A stretch of DNA of 64,000 bases from Campylobacter sputorum (GCF_002220775.1 NZ_CP019685.1:1240001-1304000); one strand, 5' to 3'. Shown: positions 42,561 to 52,982, numbered from the stretch's first letter. The notes: a model not told the origin generated them from the letters alone. Program-made: numbers and translations.

Positions 42561-42599
42561 AAAAAAAAAAAAATAAATAAATAAATAAAAATAAATAAA
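42560..42599. repeat. A14 homopolymer plus TAAA tetranucleotide repeat
   Basis: Fourteen consecutive A (42560-42573 on plus) run into four uninterrupted TAAA units and then a degenerate TAAAAATAAATAAA. Both repeat types are slippage-prone. The tract forms the upstream part of the chemoreceptor promoter and ends at the Nudix stop codon. Confidence 0.9.
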
Positions 42600-42600
42600 C

Positions 42601-43185
42601 CTATATATTTTTTTCAAAAAACCACATAAAAGCGAATATTAAACTAGCTGCTTTTGCTTTACTTTCATCATAAGCAAAACTCATAGCTTCATTTCTTGAA
42701 ATATAAACCAACTCTATGCTTTCATCATCAATGCCACCGCCATTTGATACTTTCATATCATCGTCAATAAAAGCAAAAAACAAACTTTGCCTATTTGATG
42801 AAACGCCAAAAGATGCATATGTTGTTATAATTTTTTGTAAATCTTTTACTCTAAATCCAGTTTCTTCTTCGACTTCTTGTATGGCTGTTTGTTTTTCATC
42901 TATATTTTTATCCATTATGCCAGAGCAAAGTTCATAAGAAAAACCGGCTTCATCGCTTTTTATGTTATTTTTCATCTGATAATGCCAAAGAGGAGGACGA
43001 AACTGCTTTACAAGTAAAAAAGCATCTTTACTTTTATGATAAAGCAATACAGAAACACTATCGTGTATTTCTATACAGTCCCAAACTCTATTAATCCCAT
43101 TTTGGGTAAATTCAATACTAAAAGGCTTTATAAATTTACTACTTTTTAAATTAGTTATTTTGATATTTTTTACATCAGTATCCAT
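42601..43185 (-). CDS. Nudix hydrolase
   Basis: 194 residues. The Nudix box is GIMDKN-I-DEKQTAIQEVEEETGF: the spacing of Gx5Ex7REUxEExGU is kept, but the first Glu is Ile and the Arg is Gln, while the metal-binding EVEEE core is intact. Fold and length suit an ADP-ribose/UDP-sugar pyrophosphatase; the substrate is not determinable. The start overlaps the end of mgtE by 16 bases. Confidence 0.82.
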   Translation of the reverse strand: MDTDVKNIKITNLKSSKFIKPFSIEFTQNGINRVWDCIEIHDSVSVLLYHKSKDAFLLVKQFRPPLWHYQMKNNIKSDEAGFSYELCSGIMDKNIDEKQTAIQEVEEETGFRVKDLQKIITTYASFGVSSNRQSLFFAFIDDDMKVSNGGGIDDESIELVYISRNEAMSFAYDESKAKAASLIFAFMWFFEKNI

Positions 43186-44537
43186 GTTGCAAGTCCTAAA
43201 AAACTTAGAAATCCTATAATATCGGTAAAAGTTGTAAGTAACACTGATGAACCAACTGCTGGATCTATCTTGAATTTTTTAAGAGTCATTGGAATTATTG
43301 CCCCAAAAAATCCAGATAAAGATAAATTTATAATCATAGCACTACATATAACAACTCCAAGCATAGGCGTCTTAAACCATATAGCAGATACTATGCCAAG
43401 AAGAACGCCAAAAATAACACTATTCATTACAGCTATGCTAATTTCTCTTTTTAAAACATATTTTGCATCACTAAATTCTATCTCTCCAAGTGCAAGTTTT
43501 CTAACTGTAACAGTAAGTGCTTGAGTGCCAGTATTACCACCCATTCCACTAACTATTGGCATTAATATAGCAAGTGCGACAAAAGATTCTATCGTGGCAC
43601 CAAAAAGACTTATAACAAAAGATGCCAAAAGTGCTGTTACTAAATTTAAAAAAAGCCAAGAAGCCCTTGATAAGCTAGCCTTATATATAGTATCATCCTC
43701 TTCTTCTGCTTCATCATCAAGACCAGCAAGATTATAAATTTGCTCAGTAGCACTCTCTTGTATAAAATCATGTATATCATCAGTTGTTATTCTACCAACT
43801 AAAGCACCACTACTATTTACAATGGGTAAAACACTAAGGTCAAACTCTTGAAAATCAGTAGCAACATCTTCTATATTATCGCTATCTAGTGCAAAGTGTG
43901 GTTTATACTCATCTTCTGGGGCGTTTTTAACTATATCCCCTATAGTATCTTTAAAATTACAAGTTATGAGGTCATAAAGTGGGATAGAGTATTTTAGCTT
44001 GTTTTCTTCATCAACTACAAAAAGCTGATAAATGTCTTCTAATTCACCCTCTTCTTTTAGTCTTTTGAGCCTTTGAATGGCACTTTCTAAACTCTCATCA
44101 GATCTTGCACTAAAAAGCTCAGTTTGCATATACGCACCGGCTTCATTTTCTTCATATATAGAAAGTTTTAGTATGTCAGCTTGATCTTCTTCATCTAACT
44201 CATCAAAAAGCTCTCTAGCTTTTTTATCATCTATATCTTTTATATATTTTAAAAGTTCTACTTGATCATCACTCTCAAGCTCTTCAATCGCTTCTACTAT
44301 TTTGTCTTTTGGAAGTATTTCAATCACATCTTTTATCATGTGATCTGGCATCTCCATAGCAACTTCACCCAACACCTCTGGGTCAAGTTTTTCTAAATAC
44401 TCTTCATATTGTTCATCATCATTTTTCTTTATGGTTTTAAGGTATTCTGCTATATCGGTGCTACTAAGTTCATCTTCTAACCCTTCTTCAAAATGTGAAT
44501 CGAGCTGCTCTTTAGCAATCTGTAGTTCTTCACTCAT
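43170..44537 (-). CDS. mgtE: magnesium transporter MgtE
   Basis: 455 residues: MgtE N-terminal superhelical domain (about 20-130) with long acidic stretches, two CBS domains (about 140-265), and five transmembrane helices from about 290 with the conserved PIVSGMGGNTGTQALTVTVR pore motif. A Mg2+-gated channel of the inner membrane. ATG 44537 is preferred to the upstream in-frame TTG because GGAG is spaced five bases from it. Confidence 0.95.
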   Translation of the reverse strand: MSEELQIAKEQLDSHFEEGLEDELSSTDIAEYLKTIKKNDDEQYEEYLEKLDPEVLGEVAMEMPDHMIKDVIEILPKDKIVEAIEELESDDQVELLKYIKDIDDKKARELFDELDEEDQADILKLSIYEENEAGAYMQTELFSARSDESLESAIQRLKRLKEEGELEDIYQLFVVDEENKLKYSIPLYDLITCNFKDTIGDIVKNAPEDEYKPHFALDSDNIEDVATDFQEFDLSVLPIVNSSGALVGRITTDDIHDFIQESATEQIYNLAGLDDEAEEEDDTIYKASLSRASWLFLNLVTALLASFVISLFGATIESFVALAILMPIVSGMGGNTGTQALTVTVRKLALGEIEFSDAKYVLKREISIAVMNSVIFGVLLGIVSAIWFKTPMLGVVICSAMIINLSLSGFFGAIIPMTLKKFKIDPAVGSSVLLTTFTDIIGFLSFLGLATWILM

Positions 44538-44546
44538 CAATACTCC

Positions 44547-45713
44547 TTAAAGAGCCATAAAGTTACTAAAATCCTCTTCTTTTTGCGGATTTTTAGGATT
44601 TTGCAAATACTCATCTATAATTTTTTTGCTATCTTTAACCAAAGCAAGGAACTGCTCTTTTGTTTTTCCTTTAAATAAATCTCTTTGTATTTTAACGACT
44701 TTTTCAGGATCTATTGCTTGTTTACCAGCATAAAGTCCAAAATGAAGGTGTGGACCTGTTGACATTCCAGTATTTCCTATATAAGCAACAATCTCTCCTT
44801 GTCTGACATTTTTTCCTCTTTTTATATTTTTAGCAAAACCATTTAAATGTGCATAAAGAGTTTCATAGCCATAATCATGAGATATAATTAGCGTTTTACC
44901 ATATCCACCTTTTGTTCCAACAAATTTAACTTTTCCATTACCAGCTGCCATTATCGGAGTTCCTTTTGGTGCAGCATAATCAACGCCAAGATGGGCTCTG
45001 TATCGTTTTAGTATCGGATGAAATCTTTTTTTAGTAAATCTAGATGATATTCTTGCATTTTTTACAGGTTTTATAAGAAATAAAGTTTCATTTGTCTTAC
45101 CGCTCTCATTATAGTATTTTCCCTCAAATAAAAATAGTGTATATTTTTTACCGCCTGTTTCTATCATAGCTGAAGATATTTCAGGATAGCCAAAAATCCT
45201 ACCAAGCCTTCTTTTTTGAGTATAAGCTATAACAAGACTATCACCTTTTCTTAATTTTGTAAAATCAACACTTTTTTTAAAAACATTTACAAAAGCATCT
45301 GCTAGAATTTTATTATTTGTTTCGTTTATAATATCTTGATATGGAGATGTTTGAATTTTTATGCTTAAAACATGACTTTCTTCATTATAAATTATAGGTA
45401 TAAACTCTAATTCATATAAATTTTCTTTGTTTTTATAAATATGTATTTGAAGCTCTTCATTTATTGGTATCAAAACTTGCGAAATTATATTTTCATCATC
45501 TCTTAAAATTTGAAAACTTGTTCCTGATGTAATCTCGCTTAAAAGCTCTTGATCTTCTTTTGAAGAATTATAATAAAGCTTAAGAGGTAAAGAATTATTT
45601 TCCAAAAAATTGGTAAATGTTTCGCCATTTGGCCAAGTAAGTTCTTCTAAATTTGATTCATTTTCACAAAAAGCAAATGTTATAAGTATTAAAAAAATAA
45701 ATAATATTCTCAT
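44547..45713 (-). CDS. M23/LytM-family peptidoglycan endopeptidase
   Basis: 388 residues. A signal peptide (about 1-16, ending TFAFC) and a beta-rich N-terminal region are followed by the LytM zinc domain: HLGVDYAAPKGTPIMAAG, TLYAHLNGF and HLHFGLY provide HxxxD and HxH ligands. It cleaves D-Ala-mDAP crosslinks; relatives in the group (Pgp3, Csd1/3) shape helical cells. ATG 45713 has AGGG six bases upstream. The last-gene gap to mgtE is nine bases. Confidence 0.9.
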   Translation of the reverse strand: MRILFIFLILITFAFCENESNLEELTWPNGETFTNFLENNSLPLKLYYNSSKEDQELLSEITSGTSFQILRDDENIISQVLIPINEELQIHIYKNKENLYELEFIPIIYNEESHVLSIKIQTSPYQDIINETNNKILADAFVNVFKKSVDFTKLRKGDSLVIAYTQKRRLGRIFGYPEISSAMIETGGKKYTLFLFEGKYYNESGKTNETLFLIKPVKNARISSRFTKKRFHPILKRYRAHLGVDYAAPKGTPIMAAGNGKVKFVGTKGGYGKTLIISHDYGYETLYAHLNGFAKNIKRGKNVRQGEIVAYIGNTGMSTGPHLHFGLYAGKQAIDPEKVVKIQRDLFKGKTKEQFLALVKDSKKIIDEYLQNPKNPQKEEDFSNFMAL

Positions 45714-45773
45714 TAGCAACCCTAAAAAAAATGTAAATCATTCTACAAAACTTCTACTTAAAAGCTATTAAAC

Positions 45774-47615
45774 TTAACTAAAATTTATCGGATCAATGTC
45801 TATATCTACATTTTTATTTTGTAATAAACTTGAAATCTTTATAAATGGTTTATGTGATTTTGCTCTTAAAAGTATGTTGTATCTAAACTTTGACGCGATA
45901 AGTTCTATTGGGGATTTACCGTATCCTATTATCTCAAAATCATCTGTTTTTAAAAGAATTTTTTCTAAAATTTTCACACATTCTAAACATATAAAATTTG
46001 CTTCTTCATCTTTTTTAGATGATATATTTATACGCATAAGTTTGCTAAATGGCGGATATAAAGGATCTCTAAATGTAGTTTCTTCATTTATAAAAGAGTC
46101 ATAATCACTTATAAATTTCTCAAAAAAATCTCTTTTTTTTGTTTGAAGTATAACTTTTCCATACTCTAATCTTCCAGCTCTACCTGCGACTTGCATTGCT
46201 AAAGCAAGGGTTTTTTCTCTAGCTCTAAAATCGCTATATTCTAAATACTCATCAAGCCCTAAAATAACAGCAAGCTCGACATTATGATAATCATGTCCTT
46301 TGCTTAACATCTGTGTGCCAACCAAAATATCAATTTTTTTATCATTAAAATCTTTTAGAATTTTTTCTAATTTTTTTTGAGTAGTTATCTCATCTCTATC
46401 AAATTTAGCAATTTTAGCCTCTGGAAAAATTTCACTGAGTTTGCTTAAAACTTCACTTGTGCCAATTTTTTTTGCCTCTAGCATATCGCCACCGCATTTA
46501 TCACAAATTTTAGGCACTTTAGTGGCATAGCCGCAATAATGGCATTTAAGCATATTTTCTTTTTTATGATAACTCATAGAAACTGAACAATATGGGCATT
46601 TTATCGTGCTAAAACAACTTTTACAAGTTATAAATTTAAAATTTGCCCTAGTTGGCAAAAACACAACAATTTGTTTTTTACGCTCCAAACATTTTGCGAT
46701 ATTTTCTACGATAATTTCACTAATTGATGTCTCATTATCATCAAAAATATACTCTTTTTTGCTCTTAAAAAATGTGCCTTTCATACGAAAATACGGCTGC
46801 TTTTGTATAGTTGTTATACAAGGTGTTGCAGAGCCTAATATAACTTTAACTCCAAATTTAGATATGTAAATCGCTAAATCTCTAGCATTATAATGTGGAT
46901 TTGATGACGATTTATAGCTATCATCGTGCTCTTCATCAACTATAACTAATCCAAGATTATTAAATGGCAAAAATAGAGCAGATCTAGCTCCAGCAATTAA
47001 TTTGATTTCTCCGTTTTGAAGTTTTGATAAAATTTGGGCTTTTTTATTTTTATTAATTTTTGAGTGCCAAACCCCTACACTATCTCCAAAATAGCTCTGA
47101 AGTCTTTTTTGCATTTGCGGAGTAAGAGAAATTTCTGGCATCAAAAAAAGTGCCGTTTTACCAGAATTTAAAGCCTTTTCTATGTGGCTTATATACACTT
47201 CACTCTTGCCACTTCCAGTATCTCCAAAAAGCAGTGAAACATCGTGTTTATCAATAAATTCAAAAGCTTTTTTTTGAATTTCATTTAAATTTGGTGACTC
47301 TTGTATATATAAATTTGTGTTTTTAAATTCGCTATATGGCTCAAACAAATCATAACTTACACCAATAAAACTAGAATAATAATACGATATAAATTTAGCT
47401 AAGTTTATCTGAAGTGGCGTAAATTTAAGATGACTTTTTGAGCTTATTGGCAGAGTTTTAAAAGATGGTTTTTTAACCTCCTTTGCTATTACACCAATAG
47501 TGGTTTTATTTCGTAAATTTATATTTACTATATCGCCATCTAAAAACTCGTTTTTGCTTTCATATGTTAATGGATTTAAGGCTGAACCCAAAATAGCTAC
47601 TTCATAATAAAACAA
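45774..47615 (-). CDS. priA: primosomal protein N' (PriA helicase)
   Basis: 613 residues. Walker A LLFGDTGSGKSEVY (about 127-140), DEEH box VIVDEEHDDSYK, zinc-binding cysteines CKSCFSTIKCPYC and CHYCGYATKVPKICDKCGG, and the helicase VI motif QVAGRAGR. It restarts stalled replication forks. It is shorter than E. coli PriA at the N-terminus but has all helicase motifs. It lies downstream of the pseudopilin trio, an order recalled from C. jejuni. Confidence 0.95.
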   Translation of the reverse strand: MFYYEVAILGSALNPLTYESKNEFLDGDIVNINLRNKTTIGVIAKEVKKPSFKTLPISSKSHLKFTPLQINLAKFISYYYSSFIGVSYDLFEPYSEFKNTNLYIQESPNLNEIQKKAFEFIDKHDVSLLFGDTGSGKSEVYISHIEKALNSGKTALFLMPEISLTPQMQKRLQSYFGDSVGVWHSKINKNKKAQILSKLQNGEIKLIAGARSALFLPFNNLGLVIVDEEHDDSYKSSSNPHYNARDLAIYISKFGVKVILGSATPCITTIQKQPYFRMKGTFFKSKKEYIFDDNETSISEIIVENIAKCLERKKQIVVFLPTRANFKFITCKSCFSTIKCPYCSVSMSYHKKENMLKCHYCGYATKVPKICDKCGGDMLEAKKIGTSEVLSKLSEIFPEAKIAKFDRDEITTQKKLEKILKDFNDKKIDILVGTQMLSKGHDYHNVELAVILGLDEYLEYSDFRAREKTLALAMQVAGRAGRLEYGKVILQTKKRDFFEKFISDYDSFINEETTFRDPLYPPFSKLMRINISSKKDEEANFICLECVKILEKILLKTDDFEIIGYGKSPIELIASKFRYNILLRAKSHKPFIKISSLLQNKNVDIDIDPINFS

Positions 47616-47633
47616 AACTCAGTCTTTAGAAAT

Positions 47634-48044
47634 TTAATTTAAATAACCTTTGCATTTTTCATCAGAACAATCAAAAGTTCCGTTATTATTATCATAAACA
47701 AAATTTAAAGTTGTGCTGTTGTTAAATTTAAACTCATAATTTAAACCATCGCTTGTGCTCCAAGCACCTTTTATAGCATTTTGAGTAACAGCACAAAATG
47801 AGCTACCGCAATCCACGCCATCTGATTTTTGATCAAGTCTAGTAGGCCAACTCATATCGCCTCTCATCATTCTTGTGCTACGCTCCAAAGCTAAACCACT
47901 TTGGATAGCTGCTACATCTGATTTAAGTTTTGCTATTTGCGCATCATCTCTAGTTGCTGTAAGTCTTGGCACAGCAACGCCAGCTAAAATTCCTAAAATC
48001 ACTATAACAAACACAAGCTCTATTAAAGAAAAACCTTTTTTCAT
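47634..48044 (-). CDS. type IV pilin-like (pseudopilin) protein
   Basis: 136 residues. The class III prepilin signal MKKGFSLIELVFVIVILGIL has Gly before Phe and Glu at +5, for PilD-type cleavage and methylation. The hydrophobic helix is followed by a globular domain with four cysteines (CGSSFC and CSDEKC) suggesting disulfides. Campylobacters use pseudopilins in the type II secretion-like DNA-uptake machinery, but the role of this copy is not known. The next gene upstream overlaps it by four bases. Confidence 0.9.
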   Translation of the reverse strand: MKKGFSLIELVFVIVILGILAGVAVPRLTATRDDAQIAKLKSDVAAIQSGLALERSTRMMRGDMSWPTRLDQKSDGVDCGSSFCAVTQNAIKGAWSTSDGLNYEFKFNNSTTLNFVYDNNNGTFDCSDEKCKGYLN

Positions 48045-48283
48045 TTATAATCCTCATCATGTTTTAACTCATCGCTTATATTTTTTATAAGCTCTTTTAA
48101 CTCTTTATCTTGAAAATAATTTTCTTGACATTTTTGCACAAAAGCAGTTAGCAGATCTTTAACCGAAAATGTTTTTTTTCCATCAAGAAAAATTTGCATA
48201 TCTCTTTCAAAAGCCACAGCAAATTCATCTTCTAATGTGATTGTATAATCACGAGAATTTACCGATATGACTATTTTTTTCAT
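48041..48283 (-). CDS. small conserved hypothetical protein
   Basis: 80 residues, beginning MKKIVISVNSRDYTITLEDE. It shows two short beta strands and then helices, no signal peptide. Four-base overlaps with both neighbours tie it to the coiled-coil and pseudopilin genes. I recall equally placed small genes between uvrB and priA in C. jejuni; the function is unknown. Confidence 0.7.
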   Translation of the reverse strand: MKKIVISVNSRDYTITLEDEFAVAFERDMQIFLDGKKTFSVKDLLTAFVQKCQENYFQDKELKELIKNISDELKHDEDYK

Positions 48284-48513
48284 TTACCAAGAACTGCTTC
48301 TATCTTTTTGATAACATCATCTGATTCGATATTTTTATCTTTTAAATCAGACTCCAATCTTTCTATTTGATTTGATTTTGCTTCATTCTGTGCTTTTACA
48401 CTTACAAGCTCATTTCTAAGCCTTTCGTTTTCTTTGCACATCTCATCATATTTATTTAATAGCTCATTAACTTTACTTGTTAAACCATTTAGTATATTGT
48501 CATTTTCAAGCAT
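48280..48513 (-). CDS. short coiled-coil protein
   Basis: 77 residues from ATG 48511-48513, which has GAGG six bases upstream; longer in-frame starts would run into uvrB and its promoter. The sequence is a heptad-rich coiled coil (KVNELLNKYDEMCKENERLR and following), resembling cell-division ZapB-like helices in form only. It is the first gene of a trio leading to priA. Confidence 0.7.
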   Translation of the reverse strand: MLENDNILNGLTSKVNELLNKYDEMCKENERLRNELVSVKAQNEAKSNQIERLESDLKDKNIESDDVIKKIEAVLGK

Positions 48514-48529
48514 TCTTAACCTCACTTTG

Positions 48530-48538
48530 TGATATAAT
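48530..48538 (+). promoter_or_regulatory. extended -10 promoter of uvrB
   Basis: TGATATAAT, 43 bases before the uvrB GTG, in the divergent gap with the coiled-coil gene. AAGGAAAG supplies the ribosome site at about 48570-48577. Confidence 0.6.
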
Positions 48539-48580
48539 CTTATAATTGTAACATAAAAAGCTTTATAATAAGGAAAGTAA

Positions 48581-50557
48581 GTGAAAAATTTTGAAATTTC
48601 TAGTAAATTTTCTCCAAACAAAGACCAGCAAAACGCAATAGATGGCATTGTAAAATCTATCAAAGCAGGAAATAAATTTCAAACTTTGCTTGGAGTTACT
48701 GGAAGTGGTAAAACTTTTAGTATGGCAAATATTATTAAAAATTTAGATATACCAACTCTTATAATGACACACAATAAAAGCTTAGCGGCACAACTTTATA
48801 GTGAATTTAAGGGATTTTTTCCAAAAAATCATGTAGAATATTTTATAAGCTATTATGATTATTATCAACCAGAGGCTTATATACCAAGGAACGATCTTTT
48901 CATAGAAAAAGACAGCTCAGTAAATGAAGAGTTAGAGCGTCTAAGACTAAGTGCGACAGCTTCACTTTTAAGTTATGATGATGTTATAACAATTGCCTCG
49001 GTTTCTGCAAACTATGGTCTTGGAAATCCAAAAGAGTATCAAGGTATGGTTATGTATTTTGAACTAGGAAAAAGTTTAAGTCAAAAAAAACTGCTTTTAA
49101 AACTAGTTGAAATGGGATATAAAAGGAATGATAACTATTTTGATAGAGGCGATTTTAGAGTAAATGGCGACACTATTGATATTTACCCAGCTTACCATAA
49201 CGATGAAGCACTAAGGCTTGAATTTTTTGGAGATGAGCTAGATTATATGTATCATTTTGATGTGTTAGAAAACAAAAAAACAAAAGAGATTAAAAAATTT
49301 ATACTCTATCCAACAAGTCAGTTTATAGTTGGCGTTGATAGACTAAAAGAAGCTATAAAAGGCATTGAGTCTGAACTTGAAGATAGACTTGAATACTTTG
49401 AAAAAGAAGGTAAGGTTGTAGAGTATGCAAGGCTAAAACAAAGGGTTGAGTTTGACCTTGAAATGCTAAGTTCAACAGGATCAACAAAAGGTGTTGAAAA
49501 CTATGCACGCTATCTAACAGGGCAAAAGGCAGGTGAAACACCATACACACTTTTTGATTATTATGAGATAAATTTTGATGATTATCTTGTTATAATTGAT
49601 GAAAGCCATGTAAGTTTGCCTCAGTTTCGTGGTATGTATGCAGGAGATAGAAGTAGAAAAGAAACTCTTGTAGAGTATGGTTTTAGACTTCCCTCAGCAC
49701 TTGATAACCGCCCTTTGAAATTTGATGAGTTTATATCAAAAAAGGCTAAATTTTTATTTGTTTCAGCTACCCCAAATGAGTATGAGTTAGAACTAAGTGG
49801 AAAAAATGTATTTCATCAAATTATGAGACCAACTGGACTTCTTGATCCTAAAATCACCTTAAAAGATAGTGACAACCAAGTCGAAGTGCTGCACGATATG
49901 GCAAAAAAAGTCATAGATAGAGGAGAGAGAATTCTTGTAACTGTTTTAACCAAAAAAATGGCAGAAGAGCTCACAAAATACTATCTAGAACTTGGGCTTA
50001 AGGTAAAATACATGCACTCAGATATCGATGCTATCGAGAGAAACGAGTTGATAAGAGGCTTAAGAAGCGGAAATTATGATATGTTAATAGGTATAAATTT
50101 ACTTCGTGAGGGACTTGATTTGCCAGAAGTTTCTTTAATTGCTATAATGGACGCAGACAAAGAAGGTTTTTTGCGCTCTACAACAAGCCTTATACAAACC
50201 ATAGGAAGAGCTGCTAGAAATTTAAATGGCGAAGTTGTAATGTTTTGTAAAAAAATAACAAAATCTATGAAAGAAGCCATTGATACAACAGAGCAAAGAC
50301 GAAAGCTTCAAGATGAGTATAATAAAGCTAATAATATCACACCAAAAAGTGCCACAAGAAACATTGAAGAAAGCTTAAAAATAGAAGATGGGGCAGAAAT
50401 TTACAGAGTTAGTAAAAATAGCGAAAAAATGCCAGCAAGCCAGAGAGCTAAAATAGTAAAAGAGCTTAGAAAACAGATGATGGATGCTGCTTCTAAGCTT
50501 GAATTTGAAAAAGCAGCAGCACTGCGTGATGAGATAGCAAAACTAAGAAAAATTTAA
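48581..50557 (+). CDS. uvrB: excinuclease ABC subunit B
   Basis: 658 residues. Walker [17 protein letters not shown] (about 40), the beta-hairpin [14 protein letters not shown] that probes damage, DESHVSLPQ helicase motif II, and a C-terminal UVR domain ([20 protein letters not shown]). Nucleotide excision repair. The start is GTG. Confidence 0.97.
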   Translation: MKNFEISSKFSPNKDQQNAIDGIVKSIKAGNKFQTLLGVTGSGKTFSMANIIKNLDIPTLIMTHNKSLAAQLYSEFKGFFPKNHVEYFISYYDYYQPEAYIPRNDLFIEKDSSVNEELERLRLSATASLLSYDDVITIASVSANYGLGNPKEYQGMVMYFELGKSLSQKKLLLKLVEMGYKRNDNYFDRGDFRVNGDTIDIYPAYHNDEALRLEFFGDELDYMYHFDVLENKKTKEIKKFILYPTSQFIVGVDRLKEAIKGIESELEDRLEYFEKEGKVVEYARLKQRVEFDLEMLSSTGSTKGVENYARYLTGQKAGETPYTLFDYYEINFDDYLVIIDESHVSLPQFRGMYAGDRSRKETLVEYGFRLPSALDNRPLKFDEFISKKAKFLFVSATPNEYELELSGKNVFHQIMRPTGLLDPKITLKDSDNQVEVLHDMAKKVIDRGERILVTVLTKKMAEELTKYYLELGLKVKYMHSDIDAIERNELIRGLRSGNYDMLIGINLLREGLDLPEVSLIAIMDADKEGFLRSTTSLIQTIGRAARNLNGEVVMFCKKITKSMKEAIDTTEQRRKLQDEYNKANNITPKSATRNIEESLKIEDGAEIYRVSKNSEKMPASQRAKIVKELRKQMMDAASKLEFEKAAALRDEIAKLRKI

Positions 50558-50653
50558 AACTACATTTTAGAAACATTTTAATCAAATAAAACTTTTATCA
50601 AGCAAAAACTAGGTAAAATGCAAACTATAAAATTTATCTATGAGGAATAAGTT

Positions 50654-52747
50654 ATGGCAAAAGACAAAAATGATTATATAAATAGAGAACTTTCTTGGCT
50701 TAGATTTAACTCAAGAGTTTTATCTCAATGTGATAAAAATATTCCATTAATGGAAAAACTTAAATTTATAGCTATTTATACAACAAATTTAGATGAGTTT
50801 TATATGATTAGAATAGCTGGTTTAAAACAACTTTTTGTAGCTGGAGTTGTGGTAAGTGGCAACGATGGAATGGCACCAATTAATCAGTTAAGAGAGATAA
50901 GGGAATATCTTAAAAATGAAAAAATTACCCTTGAAAACCACTATAAAAATATTACAAAAGAACTTTCTAAAAATGGTCTTTTTATAAAAAATTATGATGA
51001 GCTAAACACAAATTTAAAACAAAAAGCAGATGAGTATTTTTTCTCAAATATAATGCCAGTTATTGTCCCAATTGCGGTAGATGCAACACACCCATTTCCT
51101 CATCTAAACAACCTTAGTTTTTCTTTAGCTGTAAAAATCATTGATCCAGAACACAGTGACCATATGAAATTTGGAATGATAAGAATCCCAAGAGTAATTC
51201 CAAGATTTTTTGAAGCAGATGACACTACTTATGTGCCAATAGAAAGCATAGTTAGAAAACATGCCGAAGAGATTTTCCCAGGATATAAGATCATTAGCTC
51301 GGCAACATTTAAAGTTACAAGAAACGCAGATATTGTAATAGAAGAAGAAGAAGCTGATGATTTTATGATGATATTAGAACAGGGTCTAAAACTTCGCAGA
51401 AAAGGTGCTTTTGTAAGACTTCAAATAGAAGCCAACGCTGATCCTGAAATTTTAGAATTTTTAAATTTGCATATGAAAATTTTCAAAAAAGACATATATG
51501 AATACTCCATACCATTAACACTTGACTCGCTTTGGCAAATAGTTGGAAATAAAAACTTCTTACATCTTGGTTTGCCACTTTATACACCAAAAGTATTACA
51601 ACCATTTGATGAAAATGTATCTATCTTTGATACTCTTGATAAAACTGATGTTTTGACATATCAACCTTATGAAAGTTTTGATCCAGTGGCAACTCTTATA
51701 AAAGAAGCATCAAAAGATCCAAAAGTAATATCCATAAGAATGACTCTTTACAGAGTTGAAAAAAACTCACCAATAGTTCAGTCGCTAATAGATGCAGCAA
51801 GCGATGGCAAACAAGTTACTGTTATGGTTGAATTAAAAGCTAGGTTTGATGAAGAAAACAATCTTCATTGGGCAAAAGCTCTTGAAAACTCAGGTGCACA
51901 TGTGATATACGGAATTGCTGGATTTAAAGTCCATGCAAAAGTTACTCAAATCATACGCCAACAAAATGGCAAACTTAAATTTTATATGCATCTTGGAACT
52001 GGAAACTACAATGGCGGAAGTGCTAAAATTTATACAGATATTAGTTATTTTACTACCAAAGAAGAATTTGCAAAAGATTCCACAGACTTCTTTCATATCT
52101 TGTCTGGATATAGCAAAAACAGAACTTTAAATAGTCTTTCTATGTCGCCAATGCAAATAAAATCAAGACTACTTGAAATGATAAAAAATGAAAAAGACAA
52201 AGGAAGCGAGGGTTTAATCATAGCAAAAATGAATGCACTTGTTGATAGTGATATGATAGATGCACTTTATGATGCAAGTAGAGCAGGAGTTAAGATAGAT
52301 CTTATAATACGCGGAATTTGTTGCTTGAAACCAGGGGTAAAAGATTTAAGTGAAAATATAAGAGTTCGCTCTATTATCGGTAAATACCTTGAACATGCAA
52401 GGATATTTTATTTTAAACACTCAAATCCAGAATTTTACATATCTAGTGCTGATTGGATGCCAAGAAATTTAGAGCGACGATTTGAACTTATGACGCCTAT
52501 TTACGAACAAAAACATAAAAATACTTTACAAGAAATTTTACACATTCAACTAAGAGATAATGTTTTAGCTTATGAACTTAAAGAAGATGGAGAATACACG
52601 CAAGTTGTGCCAGCCCAAAATAAGCTTAAAATAAACAGCCATGATCTTTTAGAAAAATATGTAACAAAAATAAAAGCAACTCAAAAAGATAAAGATATCA
52701 ACTCACGAACCAAAAATATAGCTTTTAAATTATTTAAAGAAAGTTAA
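50654..52747 (+). CDS. ppk: polyphosphate kinase 1
   Basis: 697 residues with all four PPK1 domains: [18 protein letters not shown] at the N-terminus, [12 protein letters not shown], and the catalytic His region [13 protein letters not shown] with HLGTGNYNG. The second PLD-like His lies in [10 protein letters not shown]. It polymerises the gamma phosphate of ATP to polyphosphate, linked to stress survival in Campylobacter. A TAAAAT -10 lies near 50614. It stands as a single-gene unit ended by hairpin 52751-52777. Confidence 0.96.
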   Translation: MAKDKNDYINRELSWLRFNSRVLSQCDKNIPLMEKLKFIAIYTTNLDEFYMIRIAGLKQLFVAGVVVSGNDGMAPINQLREIREYLKNEKITLENHYKNITKELSKNGLFIKNYDELNTNLKQKADEYFFSNIMPVIVPIAVDATHPFPHLNNLSFSLAVKIIDPEHSDHMKFGMIRIPRVIPRFFEADDTTYVPIESIVRKHAEEIFPGYKIISSATFKVTRNADIVIEEEEADDFMMILEQGLKLRRKGAFVRLQIEANADPEILEFLNLHMKIFKKDIYEYSIPLTLDSLWQIVGNKNFLHLGLPLYTPKVLQPFDENVSIFDTLDKTDVLTYQPYESFDPVATLIKEASKDPKVISIRMTLYRVEKNSPIVQSLIDAASDGKQVTVMVELKARFDEENNLHWAKALENSGAHVIYGIAGFKVHAKVTQIIRQQNGKLKFYMHLGTGNYNGGSAKIYTDISYFTTKEEFAKDSTDFFHILSGYSKNRTLNSLSMSPMQIKSRLLEMIKNEKDKGSEGLIIAKMNALVDSDMIDALYDASRAGVKIDLIIRGICCLKPGVKDLSENIRVRSIIGKYLEHARIFYFKHSNPEFYISSADWMPRNLERRFELMTPIYEQKHKNTLQEILHIQLRDNVLAYELKEDGEYTQVVPAQNKLKINSHDLLEKYVTKIKATQKDKDINSRTKNIAFKLFKES

Positions 52748-52750
52748 AAA

Positions 52751-52789
52751 ATAATTATGGGATTTTCCCATAATTATAAAGGTTTTTTT
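52751..52789 (+). terminator. rho-independent terminator of ppk
   Basis: A perfect 12-bp inverted repeat, 52751-52762 with 52766-52777 (arm ATAATTATGGGA), around a TTT loop, begins three bases after the ppk stop and is followed by AAAGG and T7. Confidence 0.8.
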
Positions 52790-52794
52790 GATAG

Positions 52795-52956
52795 ATTGGT
52801 TACTTTTTTGTATCAAATAAAATCAAAGATAACAAAGTTACACATACTAAATGCGAAAGAACTTTTTTTAAAAAGTTTATCGCAAAACATATCTTTAATC
52901 CAAAACTTTCAGCTATTTTTCTTAGCATAGTTGCTTTATGGATGATATTTTGGTAA
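52795..52956 (+). other. open frame without a start: gene remnant or unrecognised small membrane protein
   Basis: In the 270-base gap between ppk and leuD, 53 codons stay open after a TAG at 52792-52794. The product has a basic part (KCERTFFKKFIAKHIFNPK) and a C-terminal hydrophobic helix ending VALWMIFW. No ATG, GTG or TTG begins it, so it may be the tail of a decayed gene. The rest of the gap holds the ppk terminator and the leuD promoter. Confidence 0.3.
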
Positions 52957-52982
52957 ATTTTATTATTTTAAAAACAAATTTC

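Noticed and set aside
46129-46140. T8 run in priA and similar T8 runs elsewhere (27552, 47270, 48171)
   Set aside because: Runs of eight are common in this AT-rich sequence and the genes are intact, so no phase-variation claim is made.
48514-48663. Longer N-terminus for the coiled-coil gene
   Set aside because: It would run antisense into uvrB and across its promoter; ATG 48513 has a proper GAGG ribosome site.
52757-52930. 57-codon ATG frame starting just after ppk
   Set aside because: The ATG is inside the left arm of the perfect ppk terminator hairpin and has no ribosome site; the competing frame looks more protein-like.
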